Assembly (NCBI GenBank): GCA_951799425.1
Contig: OX637393.1
Location: 19,425,744 to 19,489,743, forward strand
Direction of reading: 5' to 3'
Length of the DNA: 64,000 bases
From: Ilex aquifolium
Taxonomy: Eukaryota > Streptophyta > Magnoliopsida > Aquifoliales > Aquifoliaceae
The translations under genes and the position numbers were made by a program. Positions within the stretch are counted from its first letter, which is position 1, and every line of letters starts with the position of its first letter. The notes under the pieces were generated by a model. The model saw only the letters and a program-made list of their open reading frames with translations. It ran no database searches and was not told the DNA's origin. Below are positions 21,825 through 35,465 of the stretch, one piece after another.

Positions 21825-24800
21825 ATGACTGAGGGCACTCCTCACTATCAAAATTTACCGGCAGAATCTTGTAAGTTTGTGAATCAGCCTGAACCTAATT
21901 CACCTAGATCAGTAGCAGACTCTTGTGAGAGTAATACGGCAAATAATGAGAGAAGCGGAGAAGTCCCTATGAGAGAGGAGGAAGTGCCTAACTCTCGAAC
22001 TTTGCGGGATTACTTAAATCCCACAAGAAACAGTGTCCCCTCCTATTTTATATTTCCTGAAAATGCTCCCCTCTTTACTGTAAAGTCGGGGACAGTGCAG
22101 TTATTACCCGTGTTTCATGGATTGGATGCAGAAAATCCATATCTGCATATAAAAGATTTTAAGGAAGTGTATGGAACATTTCAAGACAATTATGAACTAG
22201 CCAAGATGAAACTGTTTTCCTTCTCTTTAAGGGATAGAGCTAAACAATGGCTAAATTCTTTAAAAGCTTTTTCAATACCTAACTGGCAGGCATTGCAAAA
22301 TGAATTTTTTAGAAAGTTTTTTCCTCCACACCGCACAAATGCACTAAAAATGCAAATCATGAATTTTGCGGTTAAAGAAGGAGAAACTTTTTACCAAAGT
22401 TGGGAGAGATTCAATGATCTGCTCCAATCCTGCCCACATCACGCTTTTGAGAATTGGACTTTGGTAGGATTTTTCTATGACTCATTACCCTCTAGACTAC
22501 GTCAGTTTGTCGAAATGATGGCCTAAGGAGAATTTATGGGAAAAAGTCCGGAGGAGGCATTCAATTTTTTTGACACCATATCTGACAGTTCTCATATGTG
22601 GGACTCAGCCTCTCCTATCACTATAGAAGTCAGACCATATACTTCCTAAGGAGGTAAATATGTCTTGAGAGAGGATGATGACTTGAGAGCAAAAATGTCT
22701 ACGTTGTCTCGAAAGCTTAAAGCTTTAGAGATGAAGAAAGTCCATCAATTTGATGTTAGCTCTTCCACAGAACAAGTGTGGGGAATCTGTGCGCTAACAG
22801 GACACCCTACTAGGGAGTGTCCCACCATCCCAGCGTTCAAATAGGTCTTGTTGGAACAGACAGATGCAGTTTCCAACTTCAACAAGCCTTACTCCAACCC
22901 ATACTTTGAAACATACAATCTAGGGTAGCGGAACCACCCTAAATTTAGTTGGAAGAACACACAACCAATGCCCATGAACCAACAACAAGGTTCATACCCA
23001 CCACCTCAAGGACCTCTCGTATATCAACCATACCAAACACCACAAAAGAGGAGCCTTGAGGACACACTAAATCAGTTCATGCAAAGCCAAATGAACTATA
23101 ACAATAATTCCATACAGGCTTTCACTAATTTCAAAACCCAGACCACTCAATCTTTTGAGGATCTTAAAAGCCACATCCAAAAATTGACCCAATCCATGGT
23201 TACACATGAAAAGGGCAAGTTTTCTGCCCAACCAAAGCAACCCCAAGGCCAATTCCATGCGGGGAACCCTTCAACAACAGGAAACACACAAGACCAAGTC
23301 CAAGTTGTCACTACACTAAGAAGTGGCAAGGTGATTGACAAGACCATCAGAGAAATACTCATTCCAAAGCCAAGACCTGAGTCAATCCCAGTCAACCCAT
23401 CATCTGAGCCTGAACCAATTGAGACTGAATTTGAGGAAGAACCTGAGCCTATGATTGAACAAAAGCCAGAACCTTATGAGGAAAGAGAACCTTCATGTTC
23501 CATTCCTGCTCCTTTTCCTCATAGACTCAAAACCAAACAGAAGTTGAAAAATCAACTTGAAATTTACCAGCTTTTTAAGCAAGTAAATATCAACATCCCA
23601 CTTCTGGACGCAATCAAACAAGTTCCGTCTTATGCCATGTTTCTAAAAGACTTGTGCACAGTCAAGAGAAGCCAGAATGTCCAAAAAAGAGCCTTCTTAA
23701 CAGAATAAGCCAATGCCCTTCTTCAACACAAAACCCTTCCAAAAGACAAAGACCCAGGGTGTCCGACTGTGTCATGTATCATTGGAAATTTCAGAATTGA
23801 ACAAGCACTGTTAGACCTTGGAGCTAGTGTTAATTTGCTACCCTACTCTGTCTACCAGCAGTTGGGTCTGGGTGAACTCAAACCCACTTGTGTCACACTC
23901 CAGTTAGCCGACAGATCTGTCAAAACCCCCAGAGGGATTGTTAAAGATGTGCTTGTCCAAGTGGACAACTTTGTCTTTCCTGTTGACTTTATTGTTCTGG
24001 ATACTCAGCCAGCAATACATTCGGAGAAACAAATTCCCGTCATTCTTGGTCGACATTTCCTAGCAACTTCCAATGCACTAATCAATTGTAGGAATGGAGT
24101 CATGAAATTAATTTTTGGGAATATGACTCTCGAACTGAACATTTTCAATATTGCTAAACATCTAGAAGAAGAAAAGGAAGAAAATGAAATAAACTCCATT
24201 GAATCTTTAATACAGGAACATCTGAATGACACATTCTGTGAGGACCCTACTGAATCTTCTCTGCTAAAGTTCATCCCATCCGAAACAACAGATGATGACC
24301 CAAATCCACCAAGTTGCCCTACTCATGCTATTGAGACATGGGCCCCCAAATTCGAAGAGATTTCACCAAGTGGCACAAAGCCAATCTCATCAAGTGTTAG
24401 GCCACCAAAGCCTGAATTGAAACCTCTCCCATCTGACCTCAAATATGCATTCTTAGGAGAGGACGAGTCATACCCAGTGGTAATTTCATCTAAGCTCACA
24501 GACTTGCAAGATTCTAAACTAATTGAAGTTCTTCAAAGCCATAAATGCACCATTGGGTGGACCATCGCTGACTTGAAAGGTATAAGCCCGTTAATCTGCA
24601 ATCATGCTATATACCTTGAAGAGAATTCAAAACCCTCTCATCAAATGCAGCGACAACTAAACCCTCACATAAAGGAAGTTGTGAGAACTGAGGTACTCAA
24701 GCTCTTAGATTCAGGGATAATCTTTCCCATCTCTTACAGCAAGTGGGTTAGTCCAACCCAAGTTGTGCCCAAAAATTATGGGGTCACAGTGGTAAAAAAT

Positions 24801-27350
24801 GATGCAAATGAACTAGTACCAACTCGAGTCGTCACTAGATGGCGAATGTGCATTGATTATCGAAAACTCAATTTAGTCACTAGAAAATATCATTTTCCTC
24901 TTCCATTTCTTGACCAAGTCCCAGACAGAATTGCAGGCCATGCATTCGAATGTTTCCTAGATGGATATTCTGGATACAATCAAATTGAGATAGCACTAGA
25001 TGATCAGGAGAAAACAACCTTCACATGCCCCTTTGACACCTTTGCATTTAAAAGAATGTCATTTGGACTTTGTAACGCTCCTACAACATTCCAAAGATGT
25101 ATGCTAAGCTTATTCAGTGATATGGTTGAAATTTTTTTGGAAGTATTCATGGATGATTTCTCTGTATATGGTGATTCCTTTGATTTGTGTCTGACCAATC
25201 TGGAGAAAGTGCTAATCAAATGTAAGGAAGCCAATCTAGTGCTAAATTGGGAAAAATGTCATTTCATGGTAACACAAGACATCGTCCTTGGTCACATTGT
25301 GTCGTCCGAGGGCATGAAAGTTGACAAGGCAAAAATAGATAATATTGGAAATTTGCCTGCCCCTAAGACTGTAAAGGATGTCCGATCATTCCTAGGACAT
25401 GCAGGTTTCTACAGGAGATTCATAAAAGATTTCAGTACCATAGCAAAACCCATGTGTCATCTTCTAAGTCAGGACGTAATCTTTGATTGGAATGAAGAAT
25501 GCAAAAAAGCCTTTGACAAGCTGAAAGACATGTTAATTTATGCTCCAATAATGCAACCCCCTGACTGGAATCTACCCTTTAAACTAATGTGTGATGCAAG
25601 TGATTATGCTGTAGGTGTTGTATTGGGACAAAGGAAAGATAAGAAACTCCATGTGATTTACTATGCAAGCAAAACTTTGAATGATGCTCAAATTAATTAT
25701 TCAACAACTGAAAAAGAATTGTTTGTTGTAGTTTTTGCGCTGGAAAAATTCCATTCTTATCTTGTTGGTTCTTCTGTTACTGTATTCACTGACCATGCAG
25801 CCCTAAAATTCTTGCTCACAAAGAAGGACGCCAAGCCAAGACTCTTGAGATGGATACTTTTGCTCCAAGAGTTTGATCTTGTCATCAAGGACTAGAAAGG
25901 TGTCGAGAATATGGTGGCAGATCATCTGTCCAGACTAACATATGAATTTCGTGAGGATGGACTGCCAATCAATGAAAAATTCCCCGATGAACAACTGTTC
26001 ATGATTGATAAGACACCATGGTACGCGGATATTGCTAACTTTCTTGCTACTGGTACACTCCCTCTATCCTTTACCATGCTGGACAAAAAGAAATTTCTGA
26101 GGGAGGTTCGTAACTTCTTTTGGGAGGATCCCTACGTATTCAAGTACTGTAAGGATCAAATCATAAGGCGTTGCATCCCCGCTCATGAAAGCAGCCAGGA
26201 AATAACATTTTTTCATTCTGAAGCATGAGGTGACCATTTTTCATCAAGAAAAACCGCTGCAAAAATATTGCAGTGTGGATTTTACTAGCCCACACTTTTC
26301 AAAGATGTCCATGCCTTTTGTTAAACTTGCGATAGATGCCAAAGGTTGGGAAGCATTTCTAAAAGAAACATGATGCCCTTAAACCCCATTCTGGTATTTG
26401 AAATTTTTGAATGTTGGGGCATCGATTTTATGGGACCGTTTCCCCCTTCCTTTGGCTATCTATACATTTTATTGGCTGTAGACTATGTATCCAAATGGGT
26501 TGAAGCAATTCCATGCCGAAATAATGATCACCAAACAGTGATCAAGTTTTTGAAAGAAAATATTTTGTCCCGGTTTGGAATTCCGAAATCAATCATAAGT
26601 GATGGGGGTGCTCATTTTTGCAATCGTTCCTTCTGGAATTTGATGAAAAAATACTTGATCTTTCACAAAATTGCAACTCCTTATCACCCACAGACCAATG
26701 GACAAGCTGAATTAGCTAATCGGGAGATCAAATTAATTTTAGAAAAAACGGTGAATCCAGATCGCAAAGATTGGTCATTAAAACTAACTGATGCACTATG
26801 GGCGTACCGTACTTCTTTTAAAATAATTTTAGGCATGTCTCCTTATCGATTAGTCTATGGAAAGCCGTGTCACCTACCTGTGGAATTGGAACATAGGGCA
26901 TACTGGGCTATTAAAGCATTGAATTTTAACTTGGACAAGGTTGGACTAGCAAGGAAACTTCAGATAAATGAATTGGAGGAATTGAGAAATGAAGCATATG
27001 AAAATGCTAAGATTGCTAAAACCAGGATGAAAATTTTTCATGACAAAAATATTGTGCGGAAATCTTTTGAGCCTTCTCAAAAAGTTTTGTTATTTAAATC
27101 AAGACTCCGCCTCTTTCCTGGTAAGTTGAAGTCCAGATGGACTGAACCTTACATTGTCAAAAAGGTGTTTTGACATGGAGCAGTTGAAGTGGAGAATCCA
27201 TCGAACGGTAATATTTTTACTGTTAAAGGTCAGCAGTTAAAACCATTTTTTGGAGGATTTTGTAAAAAATGTGGAAACCATTCTTTTAATGGAACCAGAA
27301 TACTCCTCCGAGATTCGTGCCTGCCGACACTCAAGTGGATCAGGTCAGGA
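21825..27350 (+). pseudogene. B1 gag-pol polyprotein with about ten in-frame stops
   Basis: One reading frame from ATG 21825 to 27173 covers gag (FSLRDRAKQWLNSL), a decayed zinc-knuckle region (GICALTGHPTREC), protease [12 protein letters not shown] with CIDYRKLNL and FMDD, RNase H ([22 protein letters not shown]) and an integrase with [15 protein letters not shown] and [10 protein letters not shown]. In-frame stops are at 22524, 22647, 22842, 22926, 23706, 25893, 26226, 26286, 26322 and 27171. No frame change occurs in this span; a shift follows near 27250. Most stops can be explained by one C-to-T change on either strand. The segment upstream of the knuckle resembles A2 gag only moderately. 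Confidence 0.92.
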
Positions 27351-27378
27351 AAAATCTAACCCAACCCGACCCACTGGG

Positions 27379-29489
27379 TGATTAGCACATAACAATGACA
27401 TGTATGGTGTGCTAATGTGCTTTTGTTTCACCTTTTTTGTCAATAAATGGGAGTGTTTTGGTTTTGTTTGTGGCTTGATGGAATTTTGGGTGAATGCATG
27501 TAAAATGATGTAAATGACATGATTTAAACCCCCATGGTGTTTTATGAGGCTAATGGAGTGTATGGGGTAGCTTTAAGGATGATCTGGAGGGGAAAGAAAT
27601 CCATTTTTTGCTCACAGTCTGAAAACCTTCCGGAAGGTGTATGTCGTCCTTCCGGAAGGTTTTGCTAAAAACCCTGGAAGCCTTGTTCACAGCTAATACC
27701 TTCCGGAAGGTTTTGTCCACTGGAATGAACCTTCCGGAAGATTTTAGCTACTGGAGTAAAACCTTCCGGAAGGACTTGTCTACTGGAATGGACCTTCCGG
27801 AAGGTTTTGCCTTGGGTTTCTTTTTGACTGCCAAAATCTTCCGGAAGGTTTTGTTTTCTGGAATGAACCTTCCGGAAGATTTTAGCTACTAGAGTAAAAC
27901 CTTCCGGAAGGACTTGTCTACTGGAAAGGACCTTCCGGAAGGTTTTGCCTTGGGTTTCTTTTTGACTGCCAAAATCTTCCGGAAGGTTTTGTCTTCTGGA
28001 ATGAACCTTCCGGAAGGTTTTGGCTACTGGAATGAACCTTCCGGAAGATTTTTGCTACTGATGTCGACCTTCCGGAAGTTCTTGCATTTGATTCTTTTCA
28101 TTTAACTGTTCTTTCAGCGACCTTCCGGTAGGTGTATGTCGACCTTCCGGGAGGTTTTTGCACTTTTCTCTAGACAGCCTGTAACTCAACTTTGCGGCTT
28201 GGAGGGTCCCACATGCACTTCTCCTACATGCTTCCTGACATCTCTTACACATCCTGGAGCCTCCCTCACCCCTGCATTTATTGGGATGAGTCTTGATAAT
28301 GAATGAAGAGAGAGAAGAAGAAGGAAGCTGGGTGGGCAGACAGCTCTGCCTCACCCCCTGTCCAGCCCATGTTGCTGCACCCCTAGTGATGGAGATCAAC
28401 TCTTTAGACCTCCCTCTCTCTCCAGGCACGTTTTGGGGGGAAAGCAAGAGTCTCCTTGGGGGGGTATTGATTCATCATGTATCACATTAGATATAGTTTT
28501 AGAAAGAGGAGCTCTAGGCAGAGAAGAGGATGAATAGTGGTTTTTAGAGAGAGAAAGTGACGATTTTACCATTTCTCCTACTGTATTTGTCTTGTAATCT
28601 TGAGTAAGAATCTTAGTAGTTCATTGAATGCCATAAATGTTGTTTTCCCTTCATGTTTGGTTAGTTGAATGCTTCCATTTATGTTCCACCATTAATGCTT
28701 TGAAGGTTATTCATGTTCATAGATATAAAATAGCTTTTCATTTCATTCACTTCTAGTCTAGGATTTCTTACACTTAGTTACTTCAAAGCTCCATAGCCTT
28801 AGAATGCATTACCTTTACATTATCATGTCTAGTTCAAGTATGAGTAGCTAAGCACTTTTTGTTGGCAAGACCAAGGGGAACCCTCATTGGGGTATACCAT
28901 TTCAACTCTTTCTACACCCTCCCTTTAGAGTCCCATGGTTCGGTTTGACTGGATTGAAGGTGGATGAATTGGTGAATCTTTGATAATCCGTAGGCCTAGT
29001 CACGGTTTATGCTTAGGCATTCACCAACATCATCCTCGGCTTTCCGTGAATCAACCGTTCATTCTTGCTCAATCGGAGGAGTGATTTGAGTTGAGATAGT
29101 ATACCTATTGGAGGGATCTCTTGGAATTGCCAACACTTGTTTTCTCATTCTAATTTCACCAACACACACTTCACCAAACAATTTCCAACAACAAGAATTT
29201 TACACTTTCTTTTGCACTAAATCACTTTCACATTTGCTCACTTCCTTCCCTGTGGAATCGACCTTGGAATACTTTCCAAGTAAAACACAACTCACGAAAG
29301 TCTCCTTGCGATTGGGGAGCATTTTTGTGCATACACATTCCATATCTACATCATCCCATTTCCCTTTCCTATTGCCCTTTCTTTTCACACTATCCCAAAG
29401 GGGGAGAAATCCTTCCTTCCGCTCATACATTGCATCATTTGAAGGATAGTAGTTAAAGGGTTAGGAATAGGATTGTTTTTTATCAATCA
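27379..29489 (+). repeat. 5' LTR of A2
   Basis: 2111 bp, starting TGATTAGCAC and ending ATCAATCA, immediately before the PBS. It holds the palindrome array at 27626-28154 and a candidate TATA-like stretch GATATAG near 28490. Confidence 0.95.
27626..28154 (+). promoter_or_regulatory. CCTTCCGGAAGG palindrome array, A2 5' LTR
   Basis: About 16 units in the same order and spacing as A1 (reverse orientation), from the 22-bp pair at 27626 to the 22-bp pair ending CCTTCCGGGAGG. A few units carry single changes. It lies in U3, roughly 340 bp upstream of the TATA-like GATATAG. Confidence 0.8.
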
Positions 29490-29493
29490 TTTT

Positions 29494-29511
29494 TGGCGCC
29501 GTTGCCGGGGA
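29494..29511 (+). other. Primer binding site of A2 (tRNA-Asp)
   Basis: TGGCGCCGTTGCCGGGGA, 4 bases after the LTR end at 29489, is identical to the A1 and N1 PBS and fully matches the tRNA-Asp 3' end as recalled. Confidence 0.9.
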
Positions 29512-29550
29512 AGGCTAGTGTCAAATCAAGGAAGTGATTTCCGAACAACG

Positions 29551-29579
29551 GAGGTAAGTCCCGTGATCTTCATCACGGG
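29551..29579 (+). promoter_or_regulatory. Leader splice donor and hairpin, A2
   Basis: GAG|GTAAGT with GT at 29554-29555, then the perfect stem-loop CCCGTGAT-CTTC-ATCACGGG (29560-29579), about 120 bp before the gag ATG. It could allow a spliced ORF3 message and/or act as a packaging signal. Confidence 0.6.
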
Positions 29580-29702
29580 CTGAGGTACGTTGTTTCGTGT
29601 ATATATTCTTGTTTGTTTACAATTTCATTTGTATAGATATCTTGTTGCATGTGGTGAAGGGACGACTATCACCGATTAGTTAGACAACCCTTAGGCCCCA
29701 AC

Positions 29703-32700
29703 ATGAACATCGACCAAGACCCACCCGAGGATGCGGGTGACAATTTCGAAAATGTGGATGTCAACCCAAACATCCAAGGGGGTGGAAATTTTGACAATGT
29801 CGGGGTGAATCCAAATGCTCAAAGGGGTGGGGGGTTACCCGAAAATAGGATGCCTAACCCAAGAATGCAATATCCCCCTCCCGATGCTTTTGATAATGAG
29901 GATGCTAACCCGAATAGGCAAATGGGTGGGGGATTCCAACAACCTAGGATGCCCAACCCACGAGTACAATTTCCCCCACCTAGGAATGAAGGGAACATCC
30001 AACTTGACCCTCCACCAAGGACAATGCGGGAGTTCCTTCAACCGACCTGTAGCTCCACACCATCATGCCTTGTCCTTCCTGTCCAAGCACATCTCTTTGT
30101 AATCAAACCATGGATGTTGCAACTACTCCCTAAATTCCATGGGGTTGAGAAGGAAAACCCTTATAGTCATCTAAAGTCTTATGAGGAAATAGTTGCAACC
30201 TTTATCCCAAATTACAACATGGAAGAGATTGCAAGGATGAAACTTTTCTCTTTTTCCTTGGAGGGTAAGGCAAAGATTTGGTTTGATTCCATGGGACCTC
30301 GGACCATGCTATCTTGGGATCATATAGTTTCATTCTTTTTGAAAAAGTTTTTTCCGGTTCATAGAACCACTTCATTGAAAAAAGACATTCAAAACTTTTC
30401 TGAAAAATCCAATGAACAATTCTATCAGTGTTGGGAGCGATATAGAGATTTGATTCAATCCATACCACATCATGGTTTTAAATCGTGGCAATTGGTGAGT
30501 TTCTTCTATGAAGGAATCTCACCCAACCATAGGCAATTTATTGACATGATGTGCAATGGTGAATTTTTGAACAAAGACCCTGACGAGGCCCTTGATTACT
30601 TTGGTACCTTGGCCGAAAATGCACAATCGTGGGATGTTAGGGATCCAAGTGATGTACCTAGGACAATGCCAGTGAGTAGTCAACCACCACGGGGAGGGAT
30701 ATATGATCTGAAAGACCGGGAGGACCTACTTTCCCAAATTTCCAAATTGTCTAGGAAAGTAGATAGCCTTGAGGTGGAAAGGAGACGAGAGGTGTCTCAT
30801 GTGTCAAGAGCCGAGGAGGCTTGCTCTATTTGTGGGGGTATCGATCATTCCACGTCGGAGTGTCCGAGCATTCCGGCACTTAAAGAGACATACCATGAAC
30901 AGGCCAATGCCTTCAACCAACCGAGGCAATCATTTCCTCAAAATTCCAACACTTACAATTCAGGGTATCGTGATCACCCTAATTTCAGTTGGAGGAATGA
31001 GAACCCCATTCCTTATGGCTCAAACACATATACACCTCCCGCACCTCCTAGGCAAGGCCAATTTCAATCCCAGGGTCAAGGGCAAGCCTCTAACTCCCAA
31101 TACCCACGGTCTAATCCGCAAGGGTATCAATCCAATCCTCCCCCACAAAATTTCTCCCAACAAGGTCCGTCTAGTTCTTCCATCTACCAACCCCCTCATA
31201 AGAAGAATTTGGAAGATATGCTCCACAATTTCATTCAAACCCAGACCACCCTCAATCAAACCTTCACTAATTTCATGCAAAGCCAAACCACCTTCAATAA
31301 GGACATTTCGGCCCAACTCACCAAGATCACCAATGCCATTGGGTTGTCTCAACAAGAGAAGGGAAAATTTCCCTCTCAACCCCAACAAAATTCCAAAGGT
31401 CAAAATGTGGTTGAGTTGGCCGAGACTTCCCAGGAGGGTTTTGAGCAACTCAAAGCTGTCACCACACTTAGGAGTGGTAAACAAATTGAAAAGATGGTGG
31501 TGCCAAAGTTGACACCAAAGGCCGCATTGCCAAAAGAAAAAGAAATTGATAGTGAGGCCAAAGAAAGTGAGGCCAAGGAAAGTGTGGTCGACAAGGGCGA
31601 GTCGAGTGAAAAGAGTGAGAGAGATGGGGTTGATAAAGAACATGTGATTGATGATGGTTTATGCTTTCCTTCTATGTCCGCCCCTTTTCCCCATCGTTTG
31701 AAGCCACCCGTCAAGGTGGCTAATTATTCTGACATTTTGGATTTGTTTAAGCAGGTAAAGATCAACATCCCGCTCCTTGATGCCATCAAGCAAATTCCGT
31801 CATGTGCCAAAATATTGAAGGACCTATGCACGGTGAAAAGAAAATTGAATGTCCGGAAGAGGGCATTTCTCACCGAGCAAGTGAGCTCAATTTTGAGGAC
31901 TAACACTCCTCCCAAGTTCAAGGACCCAGGCTGCCCCACCATTGCCATAACCATTGGAGATTGCCGGGTTGAACAAGCTTTGCTTGATTTGGGTGCCAGT
32001 GTCAATCTCCTCCCCTACTCAGTATATCAACAACTCAAGCTTGAGGAGTTGAAACCTACTCCTATCACGCTTCAGCTGGCGGATCGCAGTGTTCGCACAC
32101 CAAGGGGAGTGGTTGAGGATGTTTTAGTCCAAGTGGACAAGTTTTACTTTCCTGTTGATTTCATTGTGCTTGATACTCACCCTGTTGCTAACCTTAGCTC
32201 TCAAATCCCTGTGATTCTAGGTAGACCTTTCCTTGCTACATCTAATGCTGTGATTAATTGCAGGAATGGTCTTATGAAGCTGGCATTTGGAAACATGACA
32301 ATGGAGCTTAATGTGTTCAACCTATGCAAGCAACCGGGAGATGATGAGGATGCACATGAGGTAAATCGGATTGATACTTTGGTGGAAGAGCACATGGAAG
32401 TGATGAGCACTTTGAGTTTGAAACATGAAGAAGTGGTTGAGCATGAAGAAGTGGAAAGATTGAAAGGGGTGGATAAGTGGATTCCTACATTTGAAAGACT
32501 CCCACACCAAGAAAAGAAGATATTCCCATCTGAAGTACAAAAACCTACCTTAGAATTGAAGCCTTTACCTTCCCATTTGAAATATGCATATCTTGGGGAA
32601 GATGAATCGTTCCCGGTGGTGATTAGTTCTATATTGGATGTAAAGCAAGAGGGAGAACTCTTGGAGGTGCTGCGGAGACATAAGGGAGCAATTGGTTGGA

Positions 32701-35465
32701 CAATTGCGGATATAAAGGGGATCAACCCTACCATTTGCACACACCGGATCTACCTTGAAGAAGATGCAAAACCATCCCGCCAGCCACAAAGAAGATTAAA
32801 TCCAATCATGAAAGATGTGGTACAGGATGAAGTTCTAAAGCTACTTGACGTGGGCATTATCTTCCCAATTTCCGACAGTAAGTGGGTTAGTCCCACGCAA
32901 GTAGTCCCCAAGAAGTCGGGTGTGACTGTGGTGGAAAACGAGGAGAATGAGCTCATTCCAACAAGGGTAATCACTGGATGGAGAGTGTGTATTGATTACC
33001 GGAAGCTCAACTTGTGCACAAAGAAAGACCATTTTCCAATCCCATTCCTCGATCAAGTGCTAGAACGGGTAGCGGGGCATCTTTTCTATTGCTTCTTAGA
33101 TGGATACTCCGGCTACAATCAGATAGAGATTGCCCTTGAAGACCAGGAGAAAACCACCTTCACTTGCCCCTACGGTACCTTTGTGTATCGTCGCATGCCT
33201 TTCGGGCTATGTAATGCTCCTGGAACATTCCAACGTTGCATGATGGGGATTTTTAGTGATATGGTGGAGAAGATTGTTGAGGTGTTTATGGATGACTTCT
33301 CAGTCTTCGGGGATTCTTTTGAGGGGTGTTTGGAAAATTTGGAGAAGGTGTTGGAGAGATGTGAGGAGAAGAATCTTGTGCTGAATTGGGAGAAGTGTCA
33401 CTTTATGGTGACGGAAGGGATCGTGTTGGGTCACATAGTGTCGGCAAGGGGCATCGAAGTTGACAAATCCAAGGTGGAGGCCATCTCCAACCTTCCCACA
33501 CCGACAACTATCAAGGGTATCCGGTCATTTCTGGGCCATGCAGGTTTCTATTGCCGATTCATTCAAAATTTTAGCGCATTGGCCCGACCCCTGACCAATT
33601 TACTGTCTAAGGAGATTCCTTTTGAGTGGTCGAATGAGTGTGAGGCATCATTTAAAAAATTAAAAAGCATGCTTGTCACGCCTCCGATCATGCGACCACC
33701 CAATTGGGATCTACCTTTCGAGCTTATGTGCGACGCGAGTGACTACGCGGTTGGCGCAGTGCTTGGTCAGAGGAAGGACAATCGACCGCATGTTATACAC
33801 TACGCTAGCAAGACACTTAATGAGGCACAAATGAATTACACTACCACTGAAAAAGAATTGCTAGCTGTAGTGTTTGCTCTTGATAAATTCCGTTCATATA
33901 TCATTGGTTCAACTATTGTTATTTTCACTGACCATTCTGCTTTAAAGTACTTGTTATCTAAGCAGGATGCGAAGCCAAGACTCATTAGGTGGATCCTCCT
34001 CCTACAAGAATTTGACTTGATCATTAAAGACAAGAAGGGAGTTGAGAATGTCGTGGCGGATCACTTATCCCGACTGGTGGCACAAGAGACAAATGAGCAC
34101 ATCCCTATCCCAGACTCTTTCCCTGATGAGCAATTATTGTCCATTCATTCTCATTGTCCTTGGTATGCTAATATTTGCAATTATCTTGCAACAGGTCAAA
34201 TCCCACCACACTGGAGCCCTGAGGATAAAAGGAGGTTTATGGCGGACGTTAAGTACTTTTACTTCGATAATCCGTATCTGTTCAAGTACTGCCCAGACCT
34301 AATCATGAGGCGATGTGTGCCTGAAAATGAGCAGCGGAATGTCCTTGCCTTCTGTCACTCCCAAGCCTGCGGTGGCCACTTCTCCGCCAAGAAAACTTCT
34401 TCAAAAATTCTCCAATCAGGTTTCTACTGGCCTTCTTTAATTAAGGATTGTATTTCATTTTGCAAAGAATGTGATAGATGCCAACGTTTGGGGAATGTGA
34501 CCCGGAGGAATGTGATGCCCCTCTCCCCTGTACTTGTCATAGAGATATTCAATTGTTGGGGCATTGACTTCATGGGTCCCTTCCCTATGTCGTTTGGCTA
34601 TCTATACATTCTGCTGGCAGTGGACTACGTGTCCAAATGGGTGGAGGCTATCCCAACCAAGACTAACGACCACCGGGTTGTAGTCAAGTTCTTAAAAGAG
34701 AACATTTTTTCGAGGTTCGGGACGCCTCGTGCGATGATTAGTGATGGTGGATCACACTTTTGTAACAGGCCATTTGCATCTTTAATGTTTAAATATGGCG
34801 TTACTCACAAAGTATCCACCGCTTATCACCCACAAACAAATGGCCAAGCCAAGCTAGCCAATAGGGAGATCAAGACCATCCTTGAAAAAACAGTTAACCC
34901 CAATAGGAAGGATTGGTCTGAGAGATTGATTGATGCCCTGTGGGCATATCGTACTGCCTACAAGACAGTTTTGGGCATGTCTCCCTATCGGCTTGTCTAT
35001 GGAAAGGCATGCCATCTGCCGGTAGAAATGGAACACAAGGCCTTTTGGCCCATCAAGACTTTAAATTTCAATATGAGAATGGCCGGGAAACATAGGATGT
35101 TAGAAATGAATGAATTGGAAGAGATTCGGCGGGATGCATACGAGAGTTCAAAAATTTCAAAGGAACGGGCGAAAATCTTTCATGATAACTCCATAGTGAG
35201 GAAATCATTCGAGCCCGGGCAAAAGGTACTCTTGTATAATTCCCGCCTCTCCATTTTTCCCGGAAAGCTAAGATCCCGTTGGGATGGCCCCTACCTCGTC
35301 AAGGTGGCCTACCCCAATGGAGCTGTTGAGATCACCAACCTCAAAGATGGCCAAACATTCAAGGTCAATGGCCAAAGACTTAAGCCATTCTTTGAGGGCT
35401 TTGAAAACCAAGTGGTGGAAGAGGAGTTAACTGACCCGGTGTATCCGGAAGTGATTGAGGAATAA
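29703..35465 (+). CDS. A2 gag-pol polyprotein, uninterrupted, integrase catalytic change
   Basis: 1920 codons. Gag capsid-like domain about 180-285 ([16 protein letters not shown]), CCHC zinc knuckle from C374 (CSICGG...C), Q-rich linker about 440-550, protease DLGAS at D762, RT from about 1095 (CIDYRKLNL) with FMDD at 1195-1198, RNase H with D1344 (CDASD), E1383 region (TEKELL) and D1410 (FTDHS), integrase HHCC from about H1552, and DDE core D1622, D1681. The third catalytic position, D1681 + 36, is K1717 (codon AAG 34851-34853) where A1, B1 and C have Glu. RT and RNase H motifs look intact; integration should be impaired. Single frame as usual for Athila; processing by the encoded protease is presumed. 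Confidence 0.95.
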   Translation: MNIDQDPPEDAGDNFENVDVNPNIQGGGNFDNVGVNPNAQRGGGLPENRMPNPRMQYPPPDAFDNEDANPNRQMGGGFQQPRMPNPRVQFPPPRNEGNIQLDPPPRTMREFLQPTCSSTPSCLVLPVQAHLFVIKPWMLQLLPKFHGVEKENPYSHLKSYEEIVATFIPNYNMEEIARMKLFSFSLEGKAKIWFDSMGPRTMLSWDHIVSFFLKKFFPVHRTTSLKKDIQNFSEKSNEQFYQCWERYRDLIQSIPHHGFKSWQLVSFFYEGISPNHRQFIDMMCNGEFLNKDPDEALDYFGTLAENAQSWDVRDPSDVPRTMPVSSQPPRGGIYDLKDREDLLSQISKLSRKVDSLEVERRREVSHVSRAEEACSICGGIDHSTSECPSIPALKETYHEQANAFNQPRQSFPQNSNTYNSGYRDHPNFSWRNENPIPYGSNTYTPPAPPRQGQFQSQGQGQASNSQYPRSNPQGYQSNPPPQNFSQQGPSSSSIYQPPHKKNLEDMLHNFIQTQTTLNQTFTNFMQSQTTFNKDISAQLTKITNAIGLSQQEKGKFPSQPQQNSKGQNVVELAETSQEGFEQLKAVTTLRSGKQIEKMVVPKLTPKAALPKEKEIDSEAKESEAKESVVDKGESSEKSERDGVDKEHVIDDGLCFPSMSAPFPHRLKPPVKVANYSDILDLFKQVKINIPLLDAIKQIPSCAKILKDLCTVKRKLNVRKRAFLTEQVSSILRTNTPPKFKDPGCPTIAITIGDCRVEQALLDLGASVNLLPYSVYQQLKLEELKPTPITLQLADRSVRTPRGVVEDVLVQVDKFYFPVDFIVLDTHPVANLSSQIPVILGRPFLATSNAVINCRNGLMKLAFGNMTMELNVFNLCKQPGDDEDAHEVNRIDTLVEEHMEVMSTLSLKHEEVVEHEEVERLKGVDKWIPTFERLPHQEKKIFPSEVQKPTLELKPLPSHLKYAYLGEDESFPVVISSILDVKQEGELLEVLRRHKGAIGWTIADIKGINPTICTHRIYLEEDAKPSRQPQRRLNPIMKDVVQDEVLKLLDVGIIFPISDSKWVSPTQVVPKKSGVTVVENEENELIPTRVITGWRVCIDYRKLNLCTKKDHFPIPFLDQVLERVAGHLFYCFLDGYSGYNQIEIALEDQEKTTFTCPYGTFVYRRMPFGLCNAPGTFQRCMMGIFSDMVEKIVEVFMDDFSVFGDSFEGCLENLEKVLERCEEKNLVLNWEKCHFMVTEGIVLGHIVSARGIEVDKSKVEAISNLPTPTTIKGIRSFLGHAGFYCRFIQNFSALARPLTNLLSKEIPFEWSNECEASFKKLKSMLVTPPIMRPPNWDLPFELMCDASDYAVGAVLGQRKDNRPHVIHYASKTLNEAQMNYTTTEKELLAVVFALDKFRSYIIGSTIVIFTDHSALKYLLSKQDAKPRLIRWILLLQEFDLIIKDKKGVENVVADHLSRLVAQETNEHIPIPDSFPDEQLLSIHSHCPWYANICNYLATGQIPPHWSPEDKRRFMADVKYFYFDNPYLFKYCPDLIMRRCVPENEQRNVLAFCHSQACGGHFSAKKTSSKILQSGFYWPSLIKDCISFCKECDRCQRLGNVTRRNVMPLSPVLVIEIFNCWGIDFMGPFPMSFGYLYILLAVDYVSKWVEAIPTKTNDHRVVVKFLKENIFSRFGTPRAMISDGGSHFCNRPFASLMFKYGVTHKVSTAYHPQTNGQAKLANREIKTILEKTVNPNRKDWSERLIDALWAYRTAYKTVLGMSPYRLVYGKACHLPVEMEHKAFWPIKTLNFNMRMAGKHRMLEMNELEEIRRDAYESSKISKERAKIFHDNSIVRKSFEPGQKVLLYNSRLSIFPGKLRSRWDGPYLVKVAYPNGAVEITNLKDGQTFKVNGQRLKPFFEGFENQVVEEELTDPVYPEVIEE

